Of a DNA stretch of 64,000 bases, positions 1 to 11,948 are shown piece after piece; positions within the stretch are counted from its first letter, which is position 1, and the number at the start of each line of letters is the position of its first letter. The notes under the pieces were generated by a model. That model saw only the letters and a program-made list of their open reading frames with translations, did no database searches and was not told the DNA's origin. The stretch comes from Lunularia cruciata (lineage: Eukaryota; Streptophyta; Marchantiopsida; Lunulariales; Lunulariaceae): assembly GCA_948567375.1 (NCBI GenBank), contig OX419761.1, positions 28,496,243 to 28,560,242 of the forward strand, in the 5' to 3' direction. Made by a program: the position numbers and the translations under genes.

Positions 1-1797
1 AGTGGAAGGGAATTTGGTGCAAGGTACAGTTTGGATGGGCCAATATTATACATTCTGGTGGTGGCCACGAATTGGATCGTTCCCAGCTTTCGACGCCTAT
101 TCAAGACGGCTTCCAATTGCTGCTGTCATTTGCTTCTCCTTCTTCCACCTTTAGAGCATTTCTTAAGTGAAGTCTAGAATTTCAGGTCACGGTTTCCCAC
201 AAGAAAAGGGTGCCTACAATAATGATTTGCACGGTTTCTCGGGTCTGACATTTCTGGGGGTGGTCGTTAGGTGTTGATTAAACTCGGAGCTCCTCGGGCC
301 CACAAAGCTGCTGTTCTTCGACCACCACCGCCATCTCCTGGGTACGGAACCTCCGTGTAAGTAGTTGGAAGATGAGATCTTAAATTTGCGCATCCATATC
401 CATTTAATTTTGACCAATTAACTTTCATTGTCAACCTAATAAGTAGCCCATTAAGTGTTGTGGAAGTGCTTCAAAATTACTCGGAACCCGAGCCTTTTGC
501 TACTGCTACTGTGCTGTTCTCCGCACCTCGCACTGTAGGGAGAAGGAGCTGTAGAGTGTGGTGCTAACGCTACAGTATATTCTGTGAATTCTGTGCCCGC
601 AGCATCATGAGATGGGGAAGAGAACTCTGCAGTGGGTTTACGCTGGGTTTCCACTCTTCGATGCATCACAGAATCTACTTGTGTATGTATTTTGTGGGGA
701 CTCAACCCCAGTGCTTTACTTCCGGCCGTTCAAAAGTCCGATGTAGTAAGCTATATGAAGAGAAACCCTAACTTGGGGAGGTTCTATACTTAGTAGACAG
801 TCTAGTCTCTTCTCTCCACAAAGTTTGCTCTCCATACGTACAGTGAGGAAAAATGCGTTGTTATAGCTGAGACGATACAATTAAAATCTTTCCTTAAGCT
901 TGAACCCTAGTCGCATACCAACTTCCGGAGTCACTTGCTCATCCAAAGAATTGCTCAGGTAATCAAAACCTGGAATTCTATCTTTCTTGGTCACTATCAA
1001 TAGAGATTTCAATCGAAATCCAAACCTGACTGTTGAGTTTTTCATCTCCACGTTCTGGAGTAGTCCGCAGAGTCAGTATGGGTTATGCAACCAAGATTCG
1101 TCCAGGTGTTTCAGACTTCCCGAAAATGGTCCCGATAATTTTGCCATTTCCCGCCTATGTTTATGAGCGACTTACCTCTACAATGTAAAGACCAGAAGGA
1201 AAGGCAATGCCTTGGCGTAAATAGAGTTCACAACAAATCTTATAGGTGGTGGAAACATTTTGTCTGGGATATCGGAGAAAATTTTGAAAGCCAACGGCTC
1301 GTCCCATCGTCATTGTAAGATCGAGACGGGATACCGTTAAAAAGGGGTATAATTTCTTTGCAACTCCACCTTTTCACAGTGGGCACTTAGAATTGCGTAT
1401 GCAACAAGATAATTCTTACAATTCACTTAATACGAGCTATTAATATCCAATACTACATCGGCACGGGCTCACTGAAGCTGGGTTGCAAAGGAATAAAAAC
1501 ACCTTAATATGGACAAACGGTCCGAACAGTACTATAACTGGTTTGCTGCTTGAACCTCACATCCGTTAAAACTTCCAAGAGTGTAGTCAACTGTTACAAA
1601 TCTTGCATGGTTGTATACAGTTCAAGTCCAATATCACATCTGAACTTCCCCAGGTTAGCTGAGTAGCAAAGGATACCTTTTGTCTGTTCAGCACTTGGCA
1701 ATTCAACAGTGCCACTACAGCTTTTGCAACTTAACCTCAAAACCTTTGGACTTCCTAGAGTGGCCAAACTTCGAGAGTATGGCGCAACTGTACTAGA
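1..1797. other. Intergenic sequence, nothing recognised
   Basis: This moderate-GC stretch at the left edge has only short open frames without recognisable domains. No tRNA, rRNA or transposon protein was seen. It lies downstream of the minus-strand calmodulin-like gene and may include part of another transcription unit whose exons I cannot recognise. Confidence 0.5.
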
Positions 1798-1996
1798 GTC
1801 CACAAACTTTGCACAACAGAAAATTCCAGGACCATTGTTACAATACAAGAACTCGTGCTCGTAGAGTCGGACGCAGATCGGACAAACAAAATGCAGGTCC
1901 ACAAGCTTTGCAAAATAGAAGATCCTAGATAACCATACTCGCGATACACGAAAGCGTACTCGTAGAGTCGGATGCAGATCGAACAAACAAGATGTA
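1798..1996. repeat. Imperfect tandem duplication, about 100 bp unit
   Basis: Two adjacent copies, about 1798-1896 and 1897-1996, share a start (GTCCACAA.CTTTGCA) and an end (GTAGAGTCGGAYGCAGATCG) with small indels between. An open frame on the minus strand spans both copies, so its peptide is internally repetitive (FVCPICVRLYEHEF-like segments). I do not regard that frame as a gene because it has no known domain and no independent support. Confidence 0.75.
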
Positions 1997-2080
1997 AAGT
2001 ACCAAGAGTTCTGAAGTTACATTTACATTTCAAAATCCACCACCACAGTAGGTCGCCAAAATTGGGCTTTCAGTACTAGG

Positions 2081-2172
2081 GATGCATGTTTCAGCGACAC
2101 GCCATCTGACTCAAGCTTGGTGTAGAGATGCATGTTTCAGCGACACGCCAGCTGACTCAAGCTCGGTATATG
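2081..2172. repeat. Tandem duplication, 46-bp unit
   Basis: Positions 2081-2126 and 2127-2172 are near-identical head-to-tail copies starting GATGCATGTTTCAGCGACAC, with about four differences. This looks like a recent local duplication downstream of the calmodulin-like gene. No function is evident. Confidence 0.85.
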
Positions 2173-2642
2173 TCAACATCTCCGCGGAGAGCTCTGGATG
2201 CGATCTAGAGACGAGACACGGCAGATGGTGGAAATCCCAAACTCTCAAGGTCTAGATATTCCTGCAGGTATAGATCTTGCACGGAATTTACAAGTCATCT
2301 AAGAACATCATCTACCTCGATGGCAGCAATTACAGAACATCGTATGTGCATTCAACATCGAACCTCTTTTTAAAAGGTCAAATTCTCCACTTCTAATCTT
2401 CTATATTCGCACAAGATATTTGCTAAGGAATGCGTGCGAGACCGTCTCAGATAAACCCGGAACAGCTTCTGGTATTTACTGTACACCTTCGTAACGAGTT
2501 TCTCCTCTTCAAAGGGTTTTCCAATTGGATTTCGTAAAATTTACGCAAGTGTAATAACCAACGTCCTGATCTGTGTCCAATGTAGCGCTCTTTTCAAAAA
2601 ATGGAACTTCGAGTAGTATACAGTTGATCGAAGCCTAGTCTT
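2173..2642. other. Downstream flank of the calmodulin-like gene
   Basis: No gene or repeat is recognised here. The stretch should contain the 3' untranslated region and polyadenylation region of the minus-strand gene that ends at 2643, but no poly(A) signal can be assigned with confidence. Confidence 0.45.
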
Positions 2643-3383
2643 CTAATAAACCGGAGTGGACATCATCTTCTCGAACTCCTCAAAATTGACGAATCCATCC
2701 CCATCACTGTCAACACTGTTGATCATCCGACTGCACTCCTCCATGGTCAAACTCTGCTCTCCGAGCCTCTTCAGAACCTGGTGCAGTTCCTCGGCAGATA
2801 TTTGATTGTTCCTGTCAATGTCAAAGACATGGAAAGCCGCCCTCAATTCTTCAGACCGAGACTGCGCGCCTTTCTCAGTGCCAGTAGTCATCTTGTTGAG
2901 GTTTATAAATTCCTGCAAATCAATTTGTCCATTACCATCCGCATCAACGGCCTTGACCATGAGTTCAAGTTCATCATCTGTAGCGTTATCTCCAAGACAC
3001 TGCAGAATTATCCCCAGTTCAGAGGCTGAGATGTGGCCATCTCCATTCACATCAATGAGTCTGAAGGCCTCAGCAAGCTCCTTCTCATGTTGATCTTCTG
3101 CCGAGAGATTGGAAGATTTCTTCGGCACAACCTCTTCGATCTCACCGGAGTGGGATACCGTCGGTGCAGGTGTAGATATCTGATGTTGCAGCGTCCTCTC
3201 AGATGCTACAGGATACGACTTCTGAGACTCCAACCCGCCTCTCCTCACACTCTGAGAAGGTGAAGGAAGAGAGGAAGCAGATATCCCCATCGATGAAGGA
3301 CTCACTTCCTGCCCCCTTGACTTCTTTCCCTGAAACATCTTTGGCATCTTCATCCTGATCTGCTGATTACCTACGACCAACAA
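2643..3383 (-). CDS. Calmodulin-like protein (CML) with four EF-hands
   Basis: Intronless 246-residue frame. The second half is a calmodulin-type double EF-hand pair. The 12-residue loops start at about residue 111 (DVNGDGHISASE), 147 (DADGNGQIDLQE), 188 (DIDRNNQISAEE) and 225 (DSDGDGFVNFEE). All four keep the position-1 Asp and position-12 Glu that bind calcium; loop 3 is atypical, with Asn where Gly normally sits at position 6. Residues 1-100 are a Ser/Pro-rich, basic, probably disordered extension, so the protein is much longer than calmodulin (149 residues). Proteins of this type act as cytosolic or nuclear calcium sensors that bind target proteins; the specific partner cannot be told. 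Methionines at residues 11, 13 and 16 (MKMPKMFQG) are alternative starts, and I keep the longest frame. The gene stands alone, with no sign of decay. Family assignment is firm; the exact CML subgroup is not. Confidence 0.93.
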   Translation of the reverse strand: MLVVGNQQIRMKMPKMFQGKKSRGQEVSPSSMGISASSLPSPSQSVRRGGLESQKSYPVASERTLQHQISTPAPTVSHSGEIEEVVPKKSSNLSAEDQHEKELAEAFRLIDVNGDGHISASELGIILQCLGDNATDDELELMVKAVDADGNGQIDLQEFINLNKMTTGTEKGAQSRSEELRAAFHVFDIDRNNQISAEELHQVLKRLGEQSLTMEECSRMINSVDSDGDGFVNFEEFEKMMSTPVY

Positions 3384-4100
3384 CCGTTTGCTGAAGACAA
3401 CGTTGAACTAGAATGCAGTATGTACTAAGCCGGGGCTGAGTTCACGGAGAGAAAATTCACGGAGACTGAACCATTATCGAGAACCAGGCCACCATTCGAT
3501 CTAGACAAGAAAACTAAGCGTTCGAGGGAGAGTAAGGACAGTGCAAACAAAGACGAAATAATTGCTGCAGTGAAATGGCAATGGTACTCCCTAGCTCTAT
3601 CTCTCTCGAGCTTCACAACTTCAGATTGGAGTAAGACGGGGCGATGCGCATGCTCGTCCAGTGCACACGGATGGGGGAGAGTTTGGTTAGTAAGCGACTG
3701 GAATGATTTGCCTGGGATTCCACGGACTACGGGTTGATATAAATTCAGGAGAGAGAAGAAGGTAGAGGGAGCAAAGTTGTAAGGAGGGCAGCTTCCAGGA
3801 ATGCCCGCCCCCACCCTTCCCACGATCTCCTTCTAAAGCACGGAATGTACTGACTCTGCAACACCGTAGTCTGTATGCCTCTCTCTCTTTCTCTCTGTGC
3901 TTTTCTGGAACTTTACGACGGCTGATGGCAGCAGCAGCTACCTTATCGTGGGGTACAAATCAGAGGAGCTCGACAGCCCACCACGGCGGAAGGTCCCATA
4001 CGACGACGATGGCCCATTACTGATCTACGCAACAACGAAGGTACTCAATGCTCACTACCCCATTATCTTGAGCCGCAGTTCTCTCTACTTGTTCTAATTG
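3384..4100 (-). promoter_or_regulatory. Leader and probable promoter of the CML gene
   Basis: Read on the minus strand upstream of the CML start, a TATA-like TTTATATC lies near 3736-3745, about 350 bp before the start codon. It is followed by CT/GA-rich tracts (around 3590-3610) typical of plant leaders. A 132-residue open frame inside it (3425-3823) has no recognisable domain and is most simply 5' leader. The promoter call is by position and composition only. Confidence 0.4.
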
Positions 4101-4760
4101 GCGATGAGTCAACGGTTCTATCTATCTATCTGCAATCTACTCTACAGAGGAACAATGCCATAGCTGTACACTCGATTTGTAGACAAACTTTGCCGAACAT
4201 TGTGCTGCTGTGCCAATGCAATTTGCTAACCTCTAAAAATATCTCCAACTAGCATTGACACCCCCTAATAGTCACCGAGCTTTGTATGTCTCCGAGTAGA
4301 TTTCCGTTCATTCTGTCCTTTTCTTGTCCCTCCCCCCTTCCTCGATGTATCCTCTCCTGTCTCTCTCTCTCTCTTGTATGTAGGGCCACTCGCCGCTGCT
4401 GATTTGTAGTTTTCATCTCCAACTCTTCCATCCGCTCCCGTTTTCTGCTGCCTAGGAAAATTAAAAGTTTCAAGGCCGGAGTTCCGCGCTGCTTCCCAGT
4501 TCCTGACATGTCACAAGAACATGAGAGTTCACACGACACGATGACCCCCCGAGAAACTGCGAAGAAGCAGCGCCCCCCTGCTGGGCCCGCGCGGCTTCAA
4601 GAACTCCAGTTCCGAGTGGTTCCCGGCCGTCCGCTCGTATTTAGGATACATTTCCCGGTTTCCGTTTTTGACTCCTCCGTCCGCTCGTATCCTTTCGGTT
4701 CACCTCCGCTCCTTCCGTTCTTTGTTGTGGTTTTCCTCTTTCATGCTAACGAGTGATGAT
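4101..4760. other. GC-richer upstream region with CT tracts and a 14-bp direct repeat
   Basis: Contains CTAT repeats near 4119-4131, a CT tract near 4354-4373, and two identical copies of CCGTCCGCTCGTAT at 4627-4640 and 4677-4690, 50 bp apart. These could be regulatory sites of the CML gene. Short open frames on both strands here show no family signature, so no gene is called. Confidence 0.4.
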
Positions 4761-7700
4761 GATATACTTCGTTTCAAGGGCCTCAGATAACCTCCACAGA
4801 TGAATGGCATGTTCAAGTCCAGAGATGGCGCACCATACTACCAAATATCAGATGCATTGATAAGCTGAAGGGACGGACCCGTAAGCGAATTTCATCAGCA
4901 TTCACTTGTCTTCTTGCACCATAACTTCGTACTCTACTCACGCGAGGGACAAAGGCTGGAAATAGACTGATATTCAAGCGTTGATTGCAACAGCTTCAAA
5001 GTATTGGATTTGTGTATGGAGAAGTGATTTTAACGAGTTTCAGTTCAAACTTCTTTTTATCTGTCAGAATTGAAAACTATCGAATAGAATTTGACAATTC
5101 ATTTCGATACATTTTAATTTCGGACGAATAAGAGATTCTTAAATCTGATGTAAGAGATTGTTAAATCTGAACGATGTAAAATGATTATAAGCGACCTAAG
5201 TATTTTTACGTGACAATCTTAACTATGAAATTGGTTTTCCAAGTTTTTTAGAATATAGTCGAATTTCAGTAGTCAAAATATATGTGTGTTGTGTGTGTGT
5301 GTCAAAATATAAGCAAGGATGAGGAATTTTAAAACTTGATTAGAATATATTCCTCATTCAAAACACTTTTCGATGATATTTTATTCAACAAAAAGACAAT
5401 ACGAAGGATCTTATCTTGATTAGCATGGCGTACTATTACATATATGCTCAAATTAAAACTTCAAAGATATAAATGATATATTTTTCTTTACCATAGGGAT
5501 CAAGATGATAAGCAATATGCATGCAATTATTGTTCCAAAGATCTTAATCATGACTCGCAAGAACTTGCTTGATTTAACATGATATAGAAAAAAAAATCAC
5601 AAATAACTCTATAAAGTATTAGAACATACTTCAAACATCAAAGGAAATTTCAGAAAAGAATCCCAAAACATACCTAGTAACTTTTTTAAGGACTGGGAAG
5701 TCTGGTAAGTTAATGGAGAGATGTTCAAAAGACTTAGACGAGAAGTGTTGATGAACCTTTATAAGGAAGTGAGTAACTTACTTGATTGGCTCTATAAAAA
5801 TAAATTCAGTATCTTACTTGATTGGGAAGTAAAGCTTCAAAATAACCACTAGAAGGAGAAAAGTAAAATAATGTCTAACTTTTGAGCCAAAACCATCTGA
5901 CTAGAATATCATTGTTAAGAGTATAAAGGAATTTTTTTCTATAAGAGCAATATTTGAGCCCTACAAGCATACAAGATGTTGATCAAAAATCATATTAAGA
6001 TATACATTATTCAACATAAATTTTTAATAAATTGATTTTGAGAATAATTTTAGAGGATGCTATTATTGTTAAGAACTTGGACATTTCATCAAATATTACT
6101 CAAGTTACATTACAGAAACTTTATTAATTTCAGAAGTTGAATATGTGGAACTTTTATAATATAATGGATGAAGAGAATATCAATCCAAGCCGAGATAAGT
6201 TAAGTAACTTACCAAGTGCACCACTAATTCAAGTGACATTGAGAGCTCAACATTCATACTTAATTTATCATTTCCATATAGTAAAAAATCAATATAATAC
6301 AATAGTATATGGATTTACCATATTAGTTTAAGTATTGTGGTATTCTACAAGATATCTAGTAGGATTCATATATTAGTATTTAAAAGTTACTTAGGAATCT
6401 TCTTATAATCTTCTTAAGGCTCCTTATCATCCATTTTATTTTATTGTACCACTCTTTATCTTCTACTCGAATGGAGAAAGTTCAAATTGCACTTGAAACA
6501 ATTATTTACTCTACCATATGCCAATTTCAACTTGCTCTACCTACAAACCTCTATAAAAAGCCTCCAATTTCTTGGATACATCACTTCATCATTCTTCTTA
6601 AGTAAGTAATCCACTCTCATTGAAAATGACTTTGCTTTCATATTATCATAATTTAGCTTATAAAAGGAAAGTTGCTTTGATGTCATAATAACTTGGGTTG
6701 ACATAAATATTTCACCAAAATACTTATCAAGCGATCACTCACCCTTCTTTATATAGTGAAGTGTTGCATGAAGGAAAATCCTCATCTCCCATGCCATTTG
6801 GTGACCAAAATACCTCATGAAATATGGTAATATGATATAAAAGAAAACACATAACTAATGCATTAGTTAAATATCTCACTTACAAGTCTTTAACAACACT
6901 TCTAGACTTTATATGGCAAATTTTATCACTTTATTGTCTTTACATTCTATTCTATTGGTATGTTCACTTAGAAGTTTCCACTAATTACCTTACTAATCAA
7001 TATCATTGAGTAGATAAGAGCTTTAATTCTAGTTATGATTGACCAAAGATGGTTATAATTAAAGCTTATTAAAGATTTTATATGTAATTTAGAGTAATTT
7101 TTCATCCATGTAATAACTCAATTTTTCATAAAATTGAAATAGATCTAGTACATGTAGGTTATGACTTATTTGTTACTGGTTGATAGATCATGAGTACATC
7201 TCAATGACACCTTACAATGGCAATAGGTCTAGGATCAAGCTCTAATATATATGACTCCTTAGATGCCTAGTTTGCCACAGGTTAGTCAAAAACCACTAGT
7301 GCTAAACCAAGGATCCACCTTACATCCACAAATCAACTCCTAGAGTTTTTTAGGTCAAGTTTGGATTCCATACCAACCTTGAAAACACTCCTTAAATAGC
7401 TTTGACTACCTTTGACTCCACACTTCTTTTTATCTTATAAAATTACTTGAGTAAAATCTAAGTTTGGAATCCTTCTACTTATGGGTTTAAGTCAAACTTA
7501 GTCTCCATGTTTAAGCTCTTATAAAGGGATTTTTAATGATTTCAATCACATTTACTTCGGAGAAATTTTCTATAATCATGACCTTAAATGTGATTATTCT
7601 CATTTTCTAGCTACAAAATAGCTTAAATCCTAGTTTGAGAGAACAAAAGTTAATTAAGGCACCAACTCATATAACTTTCTCTAGACTTGTGAGATGAGTG

Positions 7701-10126
7701 TAATGTTTGGAAAATAGGTCTATACTACTTATACTATATGCACATGTGTTTCATTTTTGAGTCTTAAAAACTGATGTGTTTGTTTTGAGATACAATATCC
7801 TTGTCAAGGTGCAAACTCATATAACTTTCTCTTGACTTAAGTGATTTTAGCAATTTTGGTTGCATTAGGAGTATGTTCTTTAAGTGCTTTGAATGTACAA
7901 AAATCAATCATAGAGCACATATATCATAAGATATGCACCTCTAAATACAAAACACAACTCCTTAAATTATGGAATTTTCTCTTTAGTCAACTACCATCAA
8001 TTGCCAAAACTTTCTACTCAATTAAGCACTTAGTACACTATTCATCTTGCTTGAACCAATTTGGTAAAAGGCTTACAACAAGGTAAGTAGTACATAAACT
8101 TACTTTGTGATTCATGAGTTATGTCACCAAAGATAGAGACTCTACTATTCTATTTGAGATATGAGGTCCAATGAGAATTAAAAAACTCCAAACTCTTGAT
8201 TTCCGACTTGGATCAAGAGTTTGATTTAAAAGACACCTTATTTGCACTAGATGTGATGTGAAAATTACAACATACGTGTATATATATATATATATATACT
8301 TACATACTCCCAATATAATATAACGTATGGATAACCATGGGTTATAAGAACAATCTTTTTTGCATTTGTTATTGTCCCTTTAATAACTTATATAATTATC
8401 AATAAAATAATCAATTTTTGTTTCATCTTTGACTATTATTAATGAGAATACTCAAATTTATTACTTCTAGTGGTGATGATGAAAAAGATTATATATCCCT
8501 TATAGCCATATTTGTAAAAGATTAAGATCATGAATAACAAATGATTGGTTTTTCTTATGTTGTGACTTACTCTTAGTAATAAAAGGGAGTATATTTACTA
8601 TCCTTAGTTATAAGTATGTTCAGAAGAATTAAAACAAGGAACTTTACTTAGCTTTTATTTTTGGCCCATAATTTGTACTCTTCTCTTTTTATGCTTAAGA
8701 GTGAAATAATTGAAATCAATAGCTTAGAGTTTATATGGTAAATATAATATAAATAATAAGAGAAGAAATATAACACATCTTTGAATATTATATGTTTATA
8801 ATTCCAATCTTAAAATGACATGATTGAATTTTCTCTCTTGTATTAAGAAAAAATATCTTAATGCTAATACAAAATACATAAAAGCTTGGACATATTTTTA
8901 TTGCTTTATGTATCTTTAAGAATAGTTTTTTTGATAAAATTAATTTCTTGAATCAAAGGAGTTTTTGTAATAAAATATTTCAAATCTTCATCATAATAAT
9001 ATGTAAATAAACTCATAAATAAATCAATGGTATATTATCTTCTAATGTGTGGATTATGACTTCCATGATGCTTAAATATTTTGTTTTGACATCTCATTAG
9101 AATTTATATCATACAAAGAGATCATGGAAAATGTCATTCCTTTATTTATAGTAGAGATCTAAATTAAAGAAAATTATAAAAAGATAGAAAGAGCATAAAG
9201 AATTGAATGCTATCTTAGATTCTGAATTACATAAATAAGTTAAACTTACCTTTTTAATTCAACAAAAAATTCTCATTTGATTGTTATTGCAGGAAACAAA
9301 CTCCAAAAGGAGGGCAAACCTAACAGAAGTTTACTAGATGATGTCATTGGTTTTGCCATTGGCTTTGCTTTGCCTGAACGTGTTTGTGGCTTCTTCAAAA
9401 ACACATTCAGTTTATGTCAGGCTTAGTGGTTATGGTTGATCCAATGGCTTGGGGTTTTGGCTGACCCAATGGTTAAGGAAAGCAGCAGAAAAAGTAAATT
9501 TAGGGTTTAGTGTTTCATTTTTAGATTTAGGGTAAATAAGAATTGTCATATTGGAACCAAAATATATAAAATTACTCTACACATCTAGAACTTCATATCT
9601 TTCATTTGAGACTTCTCTGGCCAGAATTTATTGAAAAGCCTAAGAGAAGTTGATTGTAATAGAAATTATCTTGTATATTATTAATATAAAGATACTTATT
9701 TCTATACTTCCAATATGATACTATTTTCAAAATGCACTTAATGTGTACTTCTAATGATTGTTTTGTGTTACTCAAGCTCTAACTTTATAATTGAATGAAA
9801 AGTCTTTCATGAGAGCATAATCAAATCAATAAAATCATGCATAAGCCACCGGACCTAAATACAAAATGCCCCAAAAGAGTCTAAGGAGTATACACCAAAA
9901 GAAAAAAGGAAAAGGAATGCATGGCACTTAGAAGTGCAAACTGAAAAAAAGAGCATGGGGTCTAGAAAAGAGCTAAATCCTTAAGCTTACTAACGGCCCC
10001 AAAGCAAAACAAGGCGGCAAGAGACAAAGTAATCTTGTGCCATAGGTCCTCTTCGATATTTGGTAAATAGGGAAGAAATGTACTAAACTTGAGGGAGCCC
10101 CTACCGGTGCTACTTATCTATGAAAG
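4761..10126. other. AT-rich intergenic DNA
   Basis: Strongly AT-rich with frequent stops in all frames. The only clear items are simple repeats: a GT-rich run at about 5284-5302 and a TA run at about 8278-8298. I see no transposon protein, RNA gene or host exon. Confidence 0.6.
8278..8298. repeat. (TA)n microsatellite
   Basis: Uninterrupted TA dinucleotide run of about 20 bases, flanked by TGTATA and CTTACATAC. Confidence 0.9.
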
Positions 10127-10410
10127 CCAATGCCTAAAAGAACTACAAACTGATGAATACTCTCTGTCCACTCCAAAGCAAAACAAGGCCTTAGAGTCAA
10201 AGTAATCCACTGTTAAACTTAGTGATATAGTTCTTCCAATAGTATAGATAAAAGCCCAATGCTTAAAAGCACCACAAAGTGATGAATAATCTCTGTCCAC
10301 TCCAATGCAAAACAAGGGCATAAGGGACAAAGTAATCACTGTAGAACTTAGTGATATAGCTCTTAATGTAGTGCTGAACTTAATGATATAGTTCTTCCAA
10401 TAGTATAGTT
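10127..10410. repeat. Tandem repeat, 129-bp unit, two copies plus partial
   Basis: Copy 1 (10127-10255) and copy 2 (from 10256) share CCAATGC.TAAAAG at the start, TGATGAATA.TCTCTGTCCA in the middle and CTTAGTGATATAG near the end. The tail repeats the last segment (CTTAATGATATAGTTCTTCC) once more. Looser matches precede it near 9985-10030 and follow near 10830. The minus-strand open frame across it is a repeat artefact. Confidence 0.8.
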
Positions 10411-11873
10411 TGAAATATGAAATTTACGAGATCAGCCCGTCTCCTTTAAATATTTTGATGGTCCAATAAGCTAAAAAGGGATATTTAGAAAAGTGCCCGG
10501 AAGAATTTAGGGTTTTGATTAAAAAAAATTCTAATGCAAATTTTGGTTCTTTTTCAGTTCTTACGGTCTATGGGAGATCTCGTTACCCGGAAACTTCTAC
10601 GGACCTCTGTTTCATGACGCGTTAACCTTTAGAGAGTTATGGGAGTTCCTCCAGTCAAAATCAGGTGTTCCTCTTCCACAACCCGTAACAATCTACGGGA
10701 CCCCCCATAGATCTCCTATAAACGATACTTACTGATACCAAAATCACATCTGAAACCCCTTATATGTGTGGTAAACGGAAGTGTTCTAAACATGATGGGA
10801 GTTCCTTCTGCTTTGCTTGTCTATCAAAATCCAATGCTTGAGAGCATTGTAAAGTGCCATAGATTCTCTATCTAAAATATGAATTGATTGTAAACGAAAA
10901 GACAATTATAACCTTTTTAAAATTTGAGGTGAGTGTACTTGAAATCATCACCTCTCCTCTACTCTACAGAGAACGTAGGGCTACCTCGTAAAAGAAACCA
11001 AGAGATGTGAGATGTGTCCATCTCAACCCATAAGACATATATCTAATTTCTATTTATCTAGGTCTTTATCTAGGAGAGTAAGCCCTGATCTACTCCCTGG
11101 GTGATAACATGTACTACGACTTTACGAAGTCGGTACACGCTGATGTAACTGCGTGCTCGTCTAGTACACGGGAGATTGGAAGGTGACAGTATTGCCTCCG
11201 CGGTTGCCAATAACTTGGAGGGACCACATCTCTCGAGGATCAACGGATACGCGCTTTGGATTATCATTACGGTAGGCCGCCGTCTTTGCTCCGTTGTTCT
11301 CCAACCGCGTACACCATCCTGCTCCATTGGTTAACTCTCATTCTATAACCGGTGGCCGCCCGCGCCGGCATGCGTAGAGTACTTTCTCGTCGGAAGAACG
11401 GGGGCTTACGGAGCTCGTAGCGTGAGAAGAAAGCGAACCCGTTTGGTCCATGTGGTGCGAGAATGTCTAGGGGTCCTAATAATTGGGAATACCGGTTGTA
11501 ATTACCAGCATGTGAGAAAGAGACTGTTGGTATTCGCTAACAAAATATGTAAAATATGATTTTCTAGTTTGTATCATGGTCGACCACTAGAGGAAGACCG
11601 TTTGGAAAGCAAGAGTTTCAGTTACTCTGAGGGATTCATGAAAGAGAGAGAGAGGGTGTCGTCTCTTGGTCTTCTCGTCGGGGAGATTAATGCCCTTGCA
11701 TTGATGGGTGTTTGTGCTTCTTGAAATCTCGGCCAGCCTTCTTAATTATCGTTGACTGCCAAGGTCAAGCTTGATTGCAACTTGCTTAGCGTGATCGGTC
11801 CCTTGGGCATCAAGGATCCTGGAATAAATGGGGACTCCTGCAATCGTGTACATAAGTGTACATACCCAGTTAC
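10411..11873. other. Intergenic DNA, with a possible MITE relic inside
   Basis: Apart from the possible MITE relic at 10508-10762, which is listed separately, no gene was recognised. GC rises between about 11,050 and 11,500. A GA run (GAGAGAGAGAG) lies near 11644-11654. Confidence 0.4.
10508..10762. mobile_element. Possible degraded MITE of the GGGGGTTTC family
   Basis: The right end (10722-10762, CCAAAATCACATCTGAAACC then CCTTATA) closely matches the right end of the better MITE at 14733-15104. The left end (TTAGGGTTTTGATTAAAAA at 10508) is only a weak match. Short inverted segments (TCTATGGGAGATC versus ATAGATCTCC) lie inside. I read it as an eroded relative. Confidence 0.4.
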
Positions 11874-11939
11874 TTACATACATACATAGATGAGGGGGTG
11901 TTCCCATCCTGCTTGTTATCCTCGCGGTCGCTTTTTTCG
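11874..11939 (+). repeat. Dispersed ~65-bp cassette, copy M1
   Basis: A 66-bp unit lies between two copies of the 9-bp word CCCAGTTAC (11865-11873 and 11940-11948). Its right part (GTTCCCATCCT, then CTCGCGGTCGC) matches the other three cassettes in this window. The flanking repeats look like a target-site duplication, which would make this an inserted unit. The left 17 bases are poorly conserved. Confidence 0.6.
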
Positions 11940-11948
11940 CCCAGTTAC

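Noticed and set aside
1594..1986. Minus-strand 130-residue open frame with repeated Cys-containing segments
   Set aside because: It is created by a ~100-bp tandem duplication and has no recognisable domain or supporting signals.
3425..3823. Minus-strand 132-residue open frame upstream of the CML gene
   Set aside because: It lies where the leader/promoter should be, shows no family likeness and contains low-complexity CT-rich coding.
4508..4756. Plus-strand 82-residue open frame in GC-rich DNA
   Set aside because: No domain, and biased composition from a GC-rich promoter-like region with repeats.
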